This document shows positions 23,899 through 32,146 of a stretch of 64,000 bases of DNA, piece after piece. This DNA is from Mycolicibacter arupensis (GTDB lineage: Bacteria; Actinomycetota; Actinomycetes; Mycobacteriales; Mycobacteriaceae), in NCBI RefSeq assembly GCF_002086515.1, contig NZ_MVHH01000014.1:27509-91508 (forward strand). Reading direction: 5' to 3'. The notes beneath the pieces are model-generated. The model was not told the DNA's origin. It was given only the letters and a program-made list of their open reading frames with translations, and did no database searches. Each line of letters opens with the position of its first letter. Position 1 is the first letter of the stretch. The translations under genes were made by a program, and so were the position numbers.

Positions 23899-25629
23899 AT
23901 GCAACACACCCCGACCGTTCCGACCGAAAAGCCCCGCAATGGCCTGGCCGGCCTGAAGCATTGGCGCTACGACCTGCGGTCGGGCTTCACGGTGGCCCTG
24001 ATCTCGCTGCCGTTCTCGATGGGAATTGCGATCACCTCCGGCGCCCCGCCGATCTGCGGGCTCGTGTCGGCGATCATCGCCGGTTTTGTCCTGCCGTTCC
24101 TGGGCGGCTCGTACGTGACCATCAGCGGCCCGGCGGCGGGACTGGCACCCGTCCTGTTCGCCAGCATGATCACGCTGGGACAGATCCACCTCGGCAAGGG
24201 CGCCCCGGAATCCGAATTGCTCGCGGCCGGATACCCCCTGGTTCTGGTCGCCATCGCCCTTGCGGGCGTGGTTCAGGTGATCCTTGCCAAGTTGAAGGTG
24301 GCCCGGCTGAGCGCCATCTTCCCGGCCGCGGCGATTCAGGGCATGCTGGCCGCGATCGGCCTGATGATCATCGCCAAGCAGATCCCGCTGTTCATGGGCG
24401 AGAAGTTCGAGGGCCGCGAATTCTGGACGATCCTGGCCGAAGTTCCCCGCCACCTCGGGTCGATGAATCGTCCGGTCTTCATCCTGGGGGTCGGTTGTCT
24501 GGCGGGACTTTTCGTCCTGACTGCGCTGCCCGGGCGGCTGCTGAAGGTGCTGCCGCCTCCGGTCTGGGTCTTCTTCGCGGGCACGCTCGCCAGCGTCTTC
24601 ATCCTCAAACTGGACAAGCGCTACCTGATCGAAGTCCCCAGTTCGATCATGGACGGGATCGTCCTGCCCCAGTTCGGAACGGTGTTCGCCCATCCCGGAC
24701 TCTGGCTGGCCCTGGGATACGTGGTGCTCACCCTGGTCTTGATCGACGGTGTCGAGTCCCTGGCGACCATCGCGGCCGTCGACAGAATCGATCCTTTTCG
24801 GCGCCGCTCCGACCCGGATCGGACGCTGCAGGCCATGGGAGCCTCCAACGTCGCCTCCAGCGTGCTCGGTGGGCTGACCATCATCCCCGGCATGGTCAAG
24901 AGCACGGCCAACATTCTGGGCGGGGGCCGCACGCAGTGGGCCAACTTCTACAACGCCTGCTTCCTGTTGATGTTCGTGCTGCTGTTCAGCCACCTGATCA
25001 ACAAGGTCCCACTGACGGTGTTGGCCGCCGTCCTGGTCTTCATCGGCTACAAACTGTGTCGGCCGGCGGTGTGGCTCAACGTCGCACGAGTCGGAACGGA
25101 GCAGGCCGTCATCTTCGTGATCACCTTGCTCGTGACGCTCACGACGGACCTGCTCATCGGTCTGCTCGCCGGCACCGCCGTGAAATTGGTCCTGAATCTG
25201 TGGTTGGAGAGCCTGTGGCACACGTCGCGCACCGGCTCCGATTCCCCCGAGCCGAGCCTTTCCGGTCGATTCCTCAGTCTCTTCCGCAACCCGGTGACAC
25301 AGCGGGAATTCACCGAGGGCGCCTACCACCTGTACCTGGATGGTTCCCTGGTCTGTTTCAACCTGTTCCACGTCATTCGGGAATTGGGGCAGCTTCCCCC
25401 GGATGCCCGGACGGTGCAGCTGCATCTGAGCTCGCGCGTGCCCCTCGTCGATCACACCACCAGTGAGACCCTGCGCTATTTCCTGGAGGAGTTCAGCGGC
25501 CAGGACCAGCGGCCGAAGCTGACGATCGAGGGTTGGCACTACATGCGGCCCCTGTCGAGGCACGAGACGAGCCCGCGGATCGCCCTGGCCGACGTCGCGG
25601 AGTTAGGGCTCCCCCAGAGAACGGACTGA
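23899..25629 (+). CDS. SulP family anion transporter (sulfate/bicarbonate type) with degenerate STAS region
   Basis: A 576-residue SLC26/SulP membrane transporter. The family signature is near the N-terminus (DLRSGFTVALISLPFSMGIAITSGAPP) and the ISGPAAGLAPV motif near residue 75. About ten to twelve membrane helices extend to about residue 430, and a cytosolic STAS-like domain follows (YLDGSLVCFNL). It exports or imports anions such as sulfate or bicarbonate across the inner membrane. It separates the Rv1111c and ispH homologues, which are neighbours in M. tuberculosis, so it is an insertion. Somewhat lower GC fits recent acquisition. No carbonic anhydrase is adjacent. The ATG at 23899 has a weak GAGAAAG ribosome site. 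Confidence 0.85.
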   Translation: MQHTPTVPTEKPRNGLAGLKHWRYDLRSGFTVALISLPFSMGIAITSGAPPICGLVSAIIAGFVLPFLGGSYVTISGPAAGLAPVLFASMITLGQIHLGKGAPESELLAAGYPLVLVAIALAGVVQVILAKLKVARLSAIFPAAAIQGMLAAIGLMIIAKQIPLFMGEKFEGREFWTILAEVPRHLGSMNRPVFILGVGCLAGLFVLTALPGRLLKVLPPPVWVFFAGTLASVFILKLDKRYLIEVPSSIMDGIVLPQFGTVFAHPGLWLALGYVVLTLVLIDGVESLATIAAVDRIDPFRRRSDPDRTLQAMGASNVASSVLGGLTIIPGMVKSTANILGGGRTQWANFYNACFLLMFVLLFSHLINKVPLTVLAAVLVFIGYKLCRPAVWLNVARVGTEQAVIFVITLLVTLTTDLLIGLLAGTAVKLVLNLWLESLWHTSRTGSDSPEPSLSGRFLSLFRNPVTQREFTEGAYHLYLDGSLVCFNLFHVIRELGQLPPDARTVQLHLSSRVPLVDHTTSETLRYFLEEFSGQDQRPKLTIEGWHYMRPLSRHETSPRIALADVAELGLPQRTD

Positions 25630-25659
25630 CCGCTGTGGCGCCCCGGGCGCCGCGTGCAG

Positions 25660-26676
25660 CTAGCGCCGGCTCGGGCGGATCTCGCGGGGCAGGGCGAACA
25701 CCAAGGTCTCGTTGGCCGTGGCCACCGGGAACACCGTCCCGTAGCCGTACTCGCCGAGCCGCTCCAGCACGCCGCGCACCAGGATCTCCGGTACCGACGC
25801 ACCCGAGGTGACGCCGATGGTCTGCACGGGGCCGTCCTCGGGCGCCAGCCACGCCGGGTCGATGTCTTCGGCGTAGTCGACCAGGTGCGCGGCGCGGGCA
25901 CCGGCACCGAGGGCCACCTCAACCAGCCGGCACGAGTTCGACGAGTTGCGTGACCCCACCACGATCACCAGCTCGCACTCCGGCGCCATCGCCTTAACCG
26001 CGGTCTGACGGTTCTGGGTGGCGTAGCAGATGTCGTCCGAGGGCGGATCCTGCAGGTTCGGGAACCGCTGGCGCAGCTTGACCACCGTCTGCATGGTCTC
26101 GTCGACACTGAGGGTGGTCTGCGACAGCCACACCACCTTGTTCTCGTCGCGGACGGTCACCGCGGCTACCGCATCTAAGCCGTCGACCAACTGCACGTTG
26201 TTGGGTGCCTCGCCGATGATCCCGACCACCTCTTCGTGGCCGGCGTGGCCGATCAGCAGGATGTCGTAGCCGTCCCGGGCGAAGCGTTTGGCCTCGTTGT
26301 GCACCTTGGTCACCAGCGGGCAGGTCGCGTCGATCACCCGCAGACCACGTTCGGCAGCGGTCTCATGCACCGTGGGAGCCACTCCGTGTGCGGAGAACAC
26401 CACCATCGCGCCTTCGGGGACCTCGTCGGTCTCGTGCACGAACACCGCGCCCGCGTTGGTCAGGGTGTCCACCACGTGCTTGTTGTGCACGATCTCGTGC
26501 CGCACGTACACGGGAGCGCCGTGCTTCTCCAGCGCCCGCTCGACGGTCTCGACGGCCCGGTCCACACCCGCGCAGTAGCCGCGCGGCTCCGCGAGCAGCA
26601 CCCGCTTACCGTCGTGGCCGGCGGGAACCGGCCCCCCGAGGCGGGAAGAGATCTCCACATGGACGGTCGGCGGCAT
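25660..26676 (-). CDS. ispH: 4-hydroxy-3-methylbut-2-enyl diphosphate reductase
   Basis: A 338-residue iron-sulfur reductase that makes IPP and DMAPP in the last step of the MEP isoprenoid pathway. The three cluster cysteines are Cys35 (GYCAGV), Cys119 (DATCPLV) and Cys217 (DICYATQN), with the catalytic segments HEIVHN and SSNS also present. Also called lytB2 (Rv1110 equivalent). I chose the ATG at 26676 (MPPTVHV); the first 20 residues are a variable extension. It is divergent from the lipid-droplet-associated gene. Confidence 0.95.
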   Translation of the reverse strand: MPPTVHVEISSRLGGPVPAGHDGKRVLLAEPRGYCAGVDRAVETVERALEKHGAPVYVRHEIVHNKHVVDTLTNAGAVFVHETDEVPEGAMVVFSAHGVAPTVHETAAERGLRVIDATCPLVTKVHNEAKRFARDGYDILLIGHAGHEEVVGIIGEAPNNVQLVDGLDAVAAVTVRDENKVVWLSQTTLSVDETMQTVVKLRQRFPNLQDPPSDDICYATQNRQTAVKAMAPECELVIVVGSRNSSNSCRLVEVALGAGARAAHLVDYAEDIDPAWLAPEDGPVQTIGVTSGASVPEILVRGVLERLGEYGYGTVFPVATANETLVFALPREIRPSRR

Positions 26677-26773
26677 GGCAACCAGCGTACGGTCTGCCGA
26701 CGCGAGACCGCCAGCTCGCGGCCACGCACCCAAATACTTGGAGATGACCGGCGGGTAAGGCAGGCTGGGGGCC

Positions 26774-27364
26774 ATGGCACCTGCACCCTTTGGAGTCCGG
26801 CTTCTGGTCGGCGCGGCAACGGTCGCGGTCGAGGAGACCCTGAAGCTGCCGCAAACCATCCTGACCTACCCGATGACGCTGGCCAGCCAGGCCGCGCACG
26901 CGGTGATGCGCTGGCAGCAGGGCGTCGCCGAGCTGGTCAACAAGGGCGACACCACCCTGGAGTCACTGTTTCCCCCCAAGGACGAGCAGCCGGAGTGGGC
27001 AACCTTCGATGACGACGACGTCGAGGACGGTTTCGACGGGGCCGGCGCGACCTTCGACGATGACGCCGACGCCGGCGCGCGTACCGAGGGGCGATTCGCC
27101 CTCTACTCCTTCAGCGAGGACGGGGCCACCCCGCCCGTCGCCGACAGCGCCCCAAGCAGCGCTGCGGACTCCGACGTGCCGACCCCCGACCTGGTCGACG
27201 AACTCGACTACGGCTCGCTGACCCTGGCCCAGCTGCGGGCCCGGCTGGCCTCGCTGAGCCTGGACGAGCTGGAGACCCTGCTCGCCTACGAAGAGGCCAC
27301 CAAGGCCCGCGCACCGTTTCAGACGCTGCTGGCCAACAGGATCACCCGCACCACCGCGAAGTGA
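26774..27364 (+). CDS. Lipid droplet-associated protein (Rv1109c-type)
   Basis: A 196-residue protein with an amphipathic/hydrophobic N-terminal half (residues 5-60), then a long acidic, low-complexity linker ([14 protein letters not shown] and similar), and a helical C-terminal part with [20 protein letters not shown] heptads (about 150-190). Mycobacterial homologues are annotated as lipid-droplet-associated. The stop overlaps the GTG start of xseA as GTGA (27361-27364), so the two are translationally coupled. Direct biochemical function is not established. Confidence 0.75.
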   Translation: MAPAPFGVRLLVGAATVAVEETLKLPQTILTYPMTLASQAAHAVMRWQQGVAELVNKGDTTLESLFPPKDEQPEWATFDDDDVEDGFDGAGATFDDDADAGARTEGRFALYSFSEDGATPPVADSAPSSAADSDVPTPDLVDELDYGSLTLAQLRARLASLSLDELETLLAYEEATKARAPFQTLLANRITRTTAK

Positions 27365-28632
27365 CGTCCCCCGCGCCGGGTGAATCCGCCGAGAACCCGT
27401 TCCCGGTCCGCGCGGTCGCCATCCGGGTCAAGGGCTGGATCGACCGGCTGGGTTCGGTGTGGGTGGAGGGTCAGCTGACCCAGATCAACCTGCGTCCGGG
27501 CGTGCGGACGGTATTCATGGTCTTGCGGGACCCCGCCGCGGACATGTCGCTGACGGTGACGTGCAGCCCCGAGCTGGTGGCCGGCGCCCCGGTCAAGCTG
27601 ACCGAGGGCACCCAGGTGGTGGTGTGCGGCAAACCCAACTTCTACACCGCACGAGGCACCTTCTCGCTGCGCCTGACCGAGATCCGTGCGGTGGGCATCG
27701 GCGAACTGCTGGCCCGTATCGAACGACTGCGCCGGCTGCTGGATGCCGAGGGCTTGTTCGACGCCCGGCTCAAGCGGCCGATCCCGTTTCTGCCCGGCAC
27801 CATCGGTTTGATCACCGGGCGGGCCAGCGCCGCCGAGCACGACGTCATGACCGTGGCCGGCACCCGCTGGCCGGCGGTGCGCTTCACGGTGCGCAACACC
27901 GCCGTCCAGGGCCCGACCGCCGTGGCCCAGATGGTCGAGGCGCTGCGTGAGCTGGACGCCGACGCGGGCGTGGAGGTGATCGTGCTGGCCCGCGGCGGCG
28001 GCAGCGTCGAGGACCTGCTGCCGTTCTCCGATGAGACCTTGTGCCGGGCGATCGCCGCGTGCCGCACCCCGGTGGTCAGCGCCATCGGCCATGAACCCGA
28101 CAGCCCGCTGTGCGACTTGGTGGCCGACCTGCGCGCGGCCACCCCCACCGATGCGGCGAAGCGCATCGTGCCCGACGCCGCCGCCGAGCAGGCGCTGGTC
28201 GATGACCTGAGGCGGCGCAGCGCGCACGCCGTGCGGCACTGGGTGGTGCGCGAGGAACGCCTGCTTACCCAGCTGCGCAGCCGCCCGGTGCTGGCCGACC
28301 CGCTGCGCGCGCTGACCGAGCGCGGCGAGCAGGTGCGGCGCGCCCTGGCGGCGGTGCGCCGCGACGTCACCCGGCTGATCGACCAACAGAGCGAACGGGT
28401 GGGGCATCTGTCGGCGCGCCTGGCTACCCTGGGCCCGGCCGCGACACTGGCGCGTGGCTACGCGGTGGTCCAGACTGTCGGCGCCGGCGGGCCGCACGTC
28501 CTGCGGTCGGTCGAGGACGCGGCGGCCGGTACCCGGTTGCGCATCCGGGTGGCCGACGGGGCCGTTGCAGCGACCAGTGAGGGGCGACTTCGTGAAGGAC
28601 GACGTCTTGAAGGACTCGGCGATGGCAGCTGA
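27361..28632 (+). CDS. xseA: Exodeoxyribonuclease VII large subunit
   Basis: A 423-residue ExoVII large subunit with an N-terminal OB-fold (residues 15-110: [26 protein letters not shown]), the catalytic domain with [13 protein letters not shown] and [12 protein letters not shown], the [11 protein letters not shown] segment, and a long coiled-coil C-terminus. With XseB it degrades single-stranded DNA in either direction. GTG start at 27361. It overlaps xseB by 11 nt. Equivalent to Rv1108c. Confidence 0.95.
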   Translation: MTSPAPGESAENPFPVRAVAIRVKGWIDRLGSVWVEGQLTQINLRPGVRTVFMVLRDPAADMSLTVTCSPELVAGAPVKLTEGTQVVVCGKPNFYTARGTFSLRLTEIRAVGIGELLARIERLRRLLDAEGLFDARLKRPIPFLPGTIGLITGRASAAEHDVMTVAGTRWPAVRFTVRNTAVQGPTAVAQMVEALRELDADAGVEVIVLARGGGSVEDLLPFSDETLCRAIAACRTPVVSAIGHEPDSPLCDLVADLRAATPTDAAKRIVPDAAAEQALVDDLRRRSAHAVRHWVVREERLLTQLRSRPVLADPLRALTERGEQVRRALAAVRRDVTRLIDQQSERVGHLSARLATLGPAATLARGYAVVQTVGAGGPHVLRSVEDAAAGTRLRIRVADGAVAATSEGRLREGRRLEGLGDGS

Positions 28633-28864
28633 GCACACCGATCCGGTGACACCCGTTAGTGAGCTCGGCTACGAGCAGTGCCGAGACGAGCTCATTGATG
28701 TGGTGCAGCGACTGGAACAGGGCGGGCTGGATCTCGACGCGTCGCTGAGCCTGTGGGAACGCGGCGAGCAGCTGGCCAAACGATGCGAAGAGCACCTGGC
28801 CGGGGCCCGCCGCCGAGTGCGCGAAGCCCTGGACGCCGCACCCGGCGACGACGCCGAGGCGTGA
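28622..28864 (+). CDS. xseB: Exodeoxyribonuclease VII small subunit
   Basis: An 80-residue ExoVII small subunit with the family core [45 protein letters not shown], a helical hairpin that packs on the coiled coil of XseA. The ATG at 28622 overlaps the xseA end by 11 nt, giving coupled translation and balanced stoichiometry. The acidic tail is variable. Equivalent to Rv1107c. Confidence 0.95.
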   Translation: MAAEHTDPVTPVSELGYEQCRDELIDVVQRLEQGGLDLDASLSLWERGEQLAKRCEEHLAGARRRVREALDAAPGDDAEA

Positions 28865-28878
28865 CTTCGAACACAAGA

Positions 28879-28901
28879 ACTGAAACACGTTCAGTTATGC
28901 T
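28879..28901 (+). promoter_or_regulatory. KstR-like operator and leaderless promoter of the 3beta-HSD gene
   Basis: ACTGAA-ACACG-TTCAGT (28879-28895) is a perfect 6-bp inverted repeat containing AACnnGTT. It matches the KstR consensus except for the last A. A TATGCT -10 follows at 28896-28901 and ends 6 nt before the ATG. The M. smegmatis orthologue is known to have a KstR-controlled leaderless promoter with the operator in the same position. Confidence 0.75.
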
Positions 28902-28907
28902 CGCCCG

Positions 28908-30017
28908 ATGGGTGATCCATCACTGACTACTGAACTGGGCCGGGTACTGGTCACCGGAGGCTCCGGATTCGTCGGAACCAATTTCGTGAAGACCCTGCTG
29001 GAGCGGGGCTACCAGGTACGGTCCTTCGACCGCGCACCGTCGTCGTTGCCCGACCACCCCAACCTGGAGAAGCTCGAGGGCGACATCTGCGACCCGGCGA
29101 CGGTGGCGGCGGCGGTCGCCGGTATCGACACGGTGTTCCACACCGCCGCGCTGATCGATCTGCAGGGCGGCGCAAAGGTCACCGACGAGATCCGCCGCCG
29201 CAGCTTCGCGGTCAATGTCGACGGCACCAAGAACCTGGTCCAGGCCGGGCAACGGGCCGGGGTGAAGCGGTTCGTCTACACCGCATCCAACAGCGTGGTG
29301 ATGGGCGGCAAGGCCATCTCGGGCGGTAACGAGACCATGGCCTACACCACCAAGTTCAACGACCTCTACACCGAGACCAAGGTGGTGGCCGAGAAGTTCG
29401 TTCTGGGTGAGAACGGTGTGGACGGGATGTTGACCTGCTCCATCCGCCCCTCGGGGATCTGGGGCAACGGTGACCAGACCATGTTCCGCATCCTGTTCGA
29501 AAGAGTGGTCGCCGGTCAGGTGAAGGTCCTGGTCGGCGGCAAACACGCCAAGCTGGACAACTCCTACGTGCACAACCTGATCCACGGTTTCATCCTGGCC
29601 GCGCAGCATCTGGTGCCCGGCGGCTCGGCGCCCGGCCAGGCCTACTTCATCAACGACGGTGAACCGATCAACATGTTCGAGTTCGCCCGCCCGGTGGTGA
29701 CGGCGTGCGGTGAGCCCTGGCCCCGGATCCGGGTTTCCGGCCGGATGGTTCGCGACATCATGGCGGTGTGGCAGTGGCTGCACTTCCGGTTCGGGCTGCC
29801 CAAGCCGCCGCTGGAGCCCGGCCCGGTGGAACGGCTCTACCTGGACAACTACTTCTCGATCGACAAGGCCGGACGCGACCTCGGTTACCAGCCGCTGTTC
29901 ACCACCGAGCAGGCCATGGCCGATTGCCTGCCGTACTACAAGAAGCTTTTCGAACAGGTCAAGGCCGAAGCGCATCCGCACCTGGCGACCGTGGTCGCCG
30001 AGCCGCATCCGGAGTAG
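28908..30017 (+). CDS. 3beta-hydroxysteroid dehydrogenase (Rv1106c-type)
   Basis: A 369-residue NAD-dependent extended short-chain dehydrogenase that oxidises cholesterol to cholestenone, the first step of sterol breakdown. The nucleotide-binding TGGSGFVG is at residues 16-23, and the catalytic pair Tyr154/Lys158 lies in YTETK, with Ser in YTASNS upstream. Length equals the characterised mycobacterial enzyme. The ATG at 28908 sits 6 nt after a -10 element overlapping a KstR-like site. A hairpin covers the stop codon. No other cholesterol genes are adjacent. Confidence 0.92.
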   Translation: MGDPSLTTELGRVLVTGGSGFVGTNFVKTLLERGYQVRSFDRAPSSLPDHPNLEKLEGDICDPATVAAAVAGIDTVFHTAALIDLQGGAKVTDEIRRRSFAVNVDGTKNLVQAGQRAGVKRFVYTASNSVVMGGKAISGGNETMAYTTKFNDLYTETKVVAEKFVLGENGVDGMLTCSIRPSGIWGNGDQTMFRILFERVVAGQVKVLVGGKHAKLDNSYVHNLIHGFILAAQHLVPGGSAPGQAYFINDGEPINMFEFARPVVTACGEPWPRIRVSGRMVRDIMAVWQWLHFRFGLPKPPLEPGPVERLYLDNYFSIDKAGRDLGYQPLFTTEQAMADCLPYYKKLFEQVKAEAHPHLATVVAEPHPE

Positions 30018-30042
30018 CGCCGCCTCTTCGCGAAAGGCGCTA
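30015..30042 (+). terminator. Hairpin at the 3' end of the 3beta-HSD gene
   Basis: TAGCGCC (30015-30021, including the TAG stop) pairs perfectly with GGCGCTA (30036-30042) around a 14-nt loop. Flanking GGA/TCC could extend the stem with a bulge. No U-tract follows. It is a plausible intrinsic terminator separating this gene from the cyclase gene 60 nt downstream. Confidence 0.5.
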
Positions 30043-30076
30043 TCCAGCCGTGGGCCAACGGTGACACGATAGCCAC

Positions 30077-32146
30077 GTGAACGGCGTGGGGCCGCCCCCG
30101 GAGCTGCCGGCCCTGGTGTGCGGCTCCTGCGGCACGCGGCTGCCCACGAACTTCAAGTTCTGCCACGAGTGTGGGACGCCCGCTGTGGCTGCCCCTTCAC
30201 CGGCCGAATACAAACAGGTGACGGTGCTCTTCGCCGACGTGGTGCATTCGATGGAGATCGCCACGACGGTGGGTGCCGAGCGCCTGCGCGAGATCATGGC
30301 GGCCCTCGCCGACCGCTGCGCGGCAGTGGTGCGCCGCTACGGCGCCACGATCACCCAGTGGACCGGCGACGGGATCATGGCGGTGTTCGGTGCCCCTATC
30401 GCCCTGGAAGATCACGCCGCGCGGGCCTGCCTGGCGGCCCTGGAGGTTCAGCAGGAGGCGGCCGGCGTCGGCGCCGACGTCGGCCGGCAGGACGGCATCG
30501 AACTGCGGTTGCGGGTCGGGCTGAACTCCGGCGAGGTGATCGCGGGCGGGATCGGCTCGGGACAGTTCGGCTACGCAGCCGTGGGCGAGCAAGTCGGCAT
30601 GGCCCAGCGGATGGAGTCGGTCGCCCCGCCGGGCGGGATCATGCTCAGCGCTTCGACGGCCAGGCTCGTCGACGGCACGGCATCGCTGGGGGCGGTCGAA
30701 CTGGTGCAGATCAAGGGCACCGAACAACGCGTGCCCGCCCGCCAGCTGTTGGGCATGGCCGAGCGGCGTCGCGCGGTCCGGCGCGCCGAGTCGGTTCTGA
30801 TCGGCAGGCGCGGGGAGCTGGCCGCCGTGGAGGCGATGCTGGATCGTGCGATCGAGGGGCGCGGCGGTGTGGCCACCGTGGTGGGGGCACCGGGCATCGG
30901 CAAAAGCCGGATGGCCCGGGAGGCTGCTGCGGCCGCGGCAGCCCGCGGAATCGACGTGGTGTGGACCTTCTGCGAGTCACACGCCAGCGACCTGCCGTTC
31001 CACGCGGTCTCGACGCTGCTGCGGGCCAGCATCGGCGTGGCCGATCAGCGCGGCGAGGACGCCCGCAGGCGGGTGCGCGAACGGGTTCGCCATACCGATC
31101 CCCAAGACCTGCTGCTGCTCGATGACGTGTTGGGCATCGCCGACGCGGACACCGAACTACCCTATTGGGAGCCCGACACCCGCCGCAGCAAGCTGACCGC
31201 GCTGATCAATGCCGCGTCCTTGGCCCGCACCGAACCCACGCTGTTCGTCATCGAGGACACCCACTGGATGGACGTCGTCAGCGAGTCACTGATCGCCGAT
31301 TTTCTGGCGGTGGTCTCCCACACCTCATCGATGGCGCTGATCACCTATCGACCCGAGTACCGCGGAGCGCTGACGCAGTTGCCCTCCACCCAGCGCATAG
31401 TTCTTGCCCCACTCGATGATTCGGACATCACGTCACTGATGGGGCAACTGCTTGGACCGCATCCCTCGGTGACCGAGCTGGCGGCGATCATCGCTGGGCG
31501 GGCAGCCGGAAATCCGTTCTTCGCCGAAGAGATGGTGCGCGAGCTGGCCCAGCGCGGGACGTTGACGGGCGAACACGGCCGCTACCTCTGCCACAGTGCG
31601 GCCACCGATGTCACGGTGCCCGCCACGGTGCAGGCGACCATCGAGGCCCGCATCGACAAGCTCCCCGGCAGAGCAAAACGAACATTGAGCGCGGCCGCGG
31701 TGATCGGTGCCCGCTTCGACGCCCAACTACTGCCCGCACTGGGCGTCGATCCCGATCTCGATGACCTGCTGCACGCCGAGCTGATCGATCAGGTCCGATT
31801 CACCCCCGGCGCCGAATACGCGTTTCGGCATCCGTTGATTCGCGCGGTGGCCTACGAATCGCAACTCAGATCGGATCGGGCCAACTGGCACCGGAAACTC
31901 GCCGCCGCCATCGAGCAGGGCGCCCCCGCATCGGTGGACGACAACGCGGCACTGATCGCCGAACATCTGCAGGCGGCAGGTGACCTGCACGCGGCATATT
32001 CCTGGCACATGCGTGCCGGCGCCTGGTCCACCAATCGGGACCTGGTCGCCGCGCGAGGCAGCTGGGAGCGGGCACGGCGGATCGCCGACGCCATGCCGGC
32101 CGACTCCCCGGACCAATTGTCGATGCGTATCGCGCCAGCTCGATGA
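30077..32146 (+). CDS. Class III cyclase-AAA ATPase regulator, 3'-truncated
   Basis: A 689-residue protein: an N-terminal zinc ribbon (CGSC and CHEC, residues 15-33), a class III cyclase domain (about 45-205), a STAND/AAA ATPase with Walker A GAPGIGKS near 272-279 and VIEDTHWMD as Walker B, then the start of a helical repeat region. Family members run to about 1000 residues or more; this one stops at the junction near 32,135 with a tail AR and TGA. The cyclase lysine of KxxGD is Gln (QWTGD) and the transition-state Asn is Gly, so cyclase activity is doubtful. It is convergent with a paralogue, also truncated. Confidence 0.85.
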   Translation: MNGVGPPPELPALVCGSCGTRLPTNFKFCHECGTPAVAAPSPAEYKQVTVLFADVVHSMEIATTVGAERLREIMAALADRCAAVVRRYGATITQWTGDGIMAVFGAPIALEDHAARACLAALEVQQEAAGVGADVGRQDGIELRLRVGLNSGEVIAGGIGSGQFGYAAVGEQVGMAQRMESVAPPGGIMLSASTARLVDGTASLGAVELVQIKGTEQRVPARQLLGMAERRRAVRRAESVLIGRRGELAAVEAMLDRAIEGRGGVATVVGAPGIGKSRMAREAAAAAAARGIDVVWTFCESHASDLPFHAVSTLLRASIGVADQRGEDARRRVRERVRHTDPQDLLLLDDVLGIADADTELPYWEPDTRRSKLTALINAASLARTEPTLFVIEDTHWMDVVSESLIADFLAVVSHTSSMALITYRPEYRGALTQLPSTQRIVLAPLDDSDITSLMGQLLGPHPSVTELAAIIAGRAAGNPFFAEEMVRELAQRGTLTGEHGRYLCHSAATDVTVPATVQATIEARIDKLPGRAKRTLSAAAVIGARFDAQLLPALGVDPDLDDLLHAELIDQVRFTPGAEYAFRHPLIRAVAYESQLRSDRANWHRKLAAAIEQGAPASVDDNAALIAEHLQAAGDLHAAYSWHMRAGAWSTNRDLVAARGSWERARRIADAMPADSPDQLSMRIAPAR

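Noticed and set aside
23683..25563. 626-codon open frame antisense to the SulP gene
   Set aside because: It mirrors the sulP coding region, its product is a low-complexity Gln/Asp/His/Arg-rich text with no domain, and sulP itself is a clear family member. Stop-free antisense frames are common at this GC content.
28920..30008. 362-codon minus-strand frame opposite 3beta-HSD
   Set aside because: Shadow of the well-supported dehydrogenase gene.
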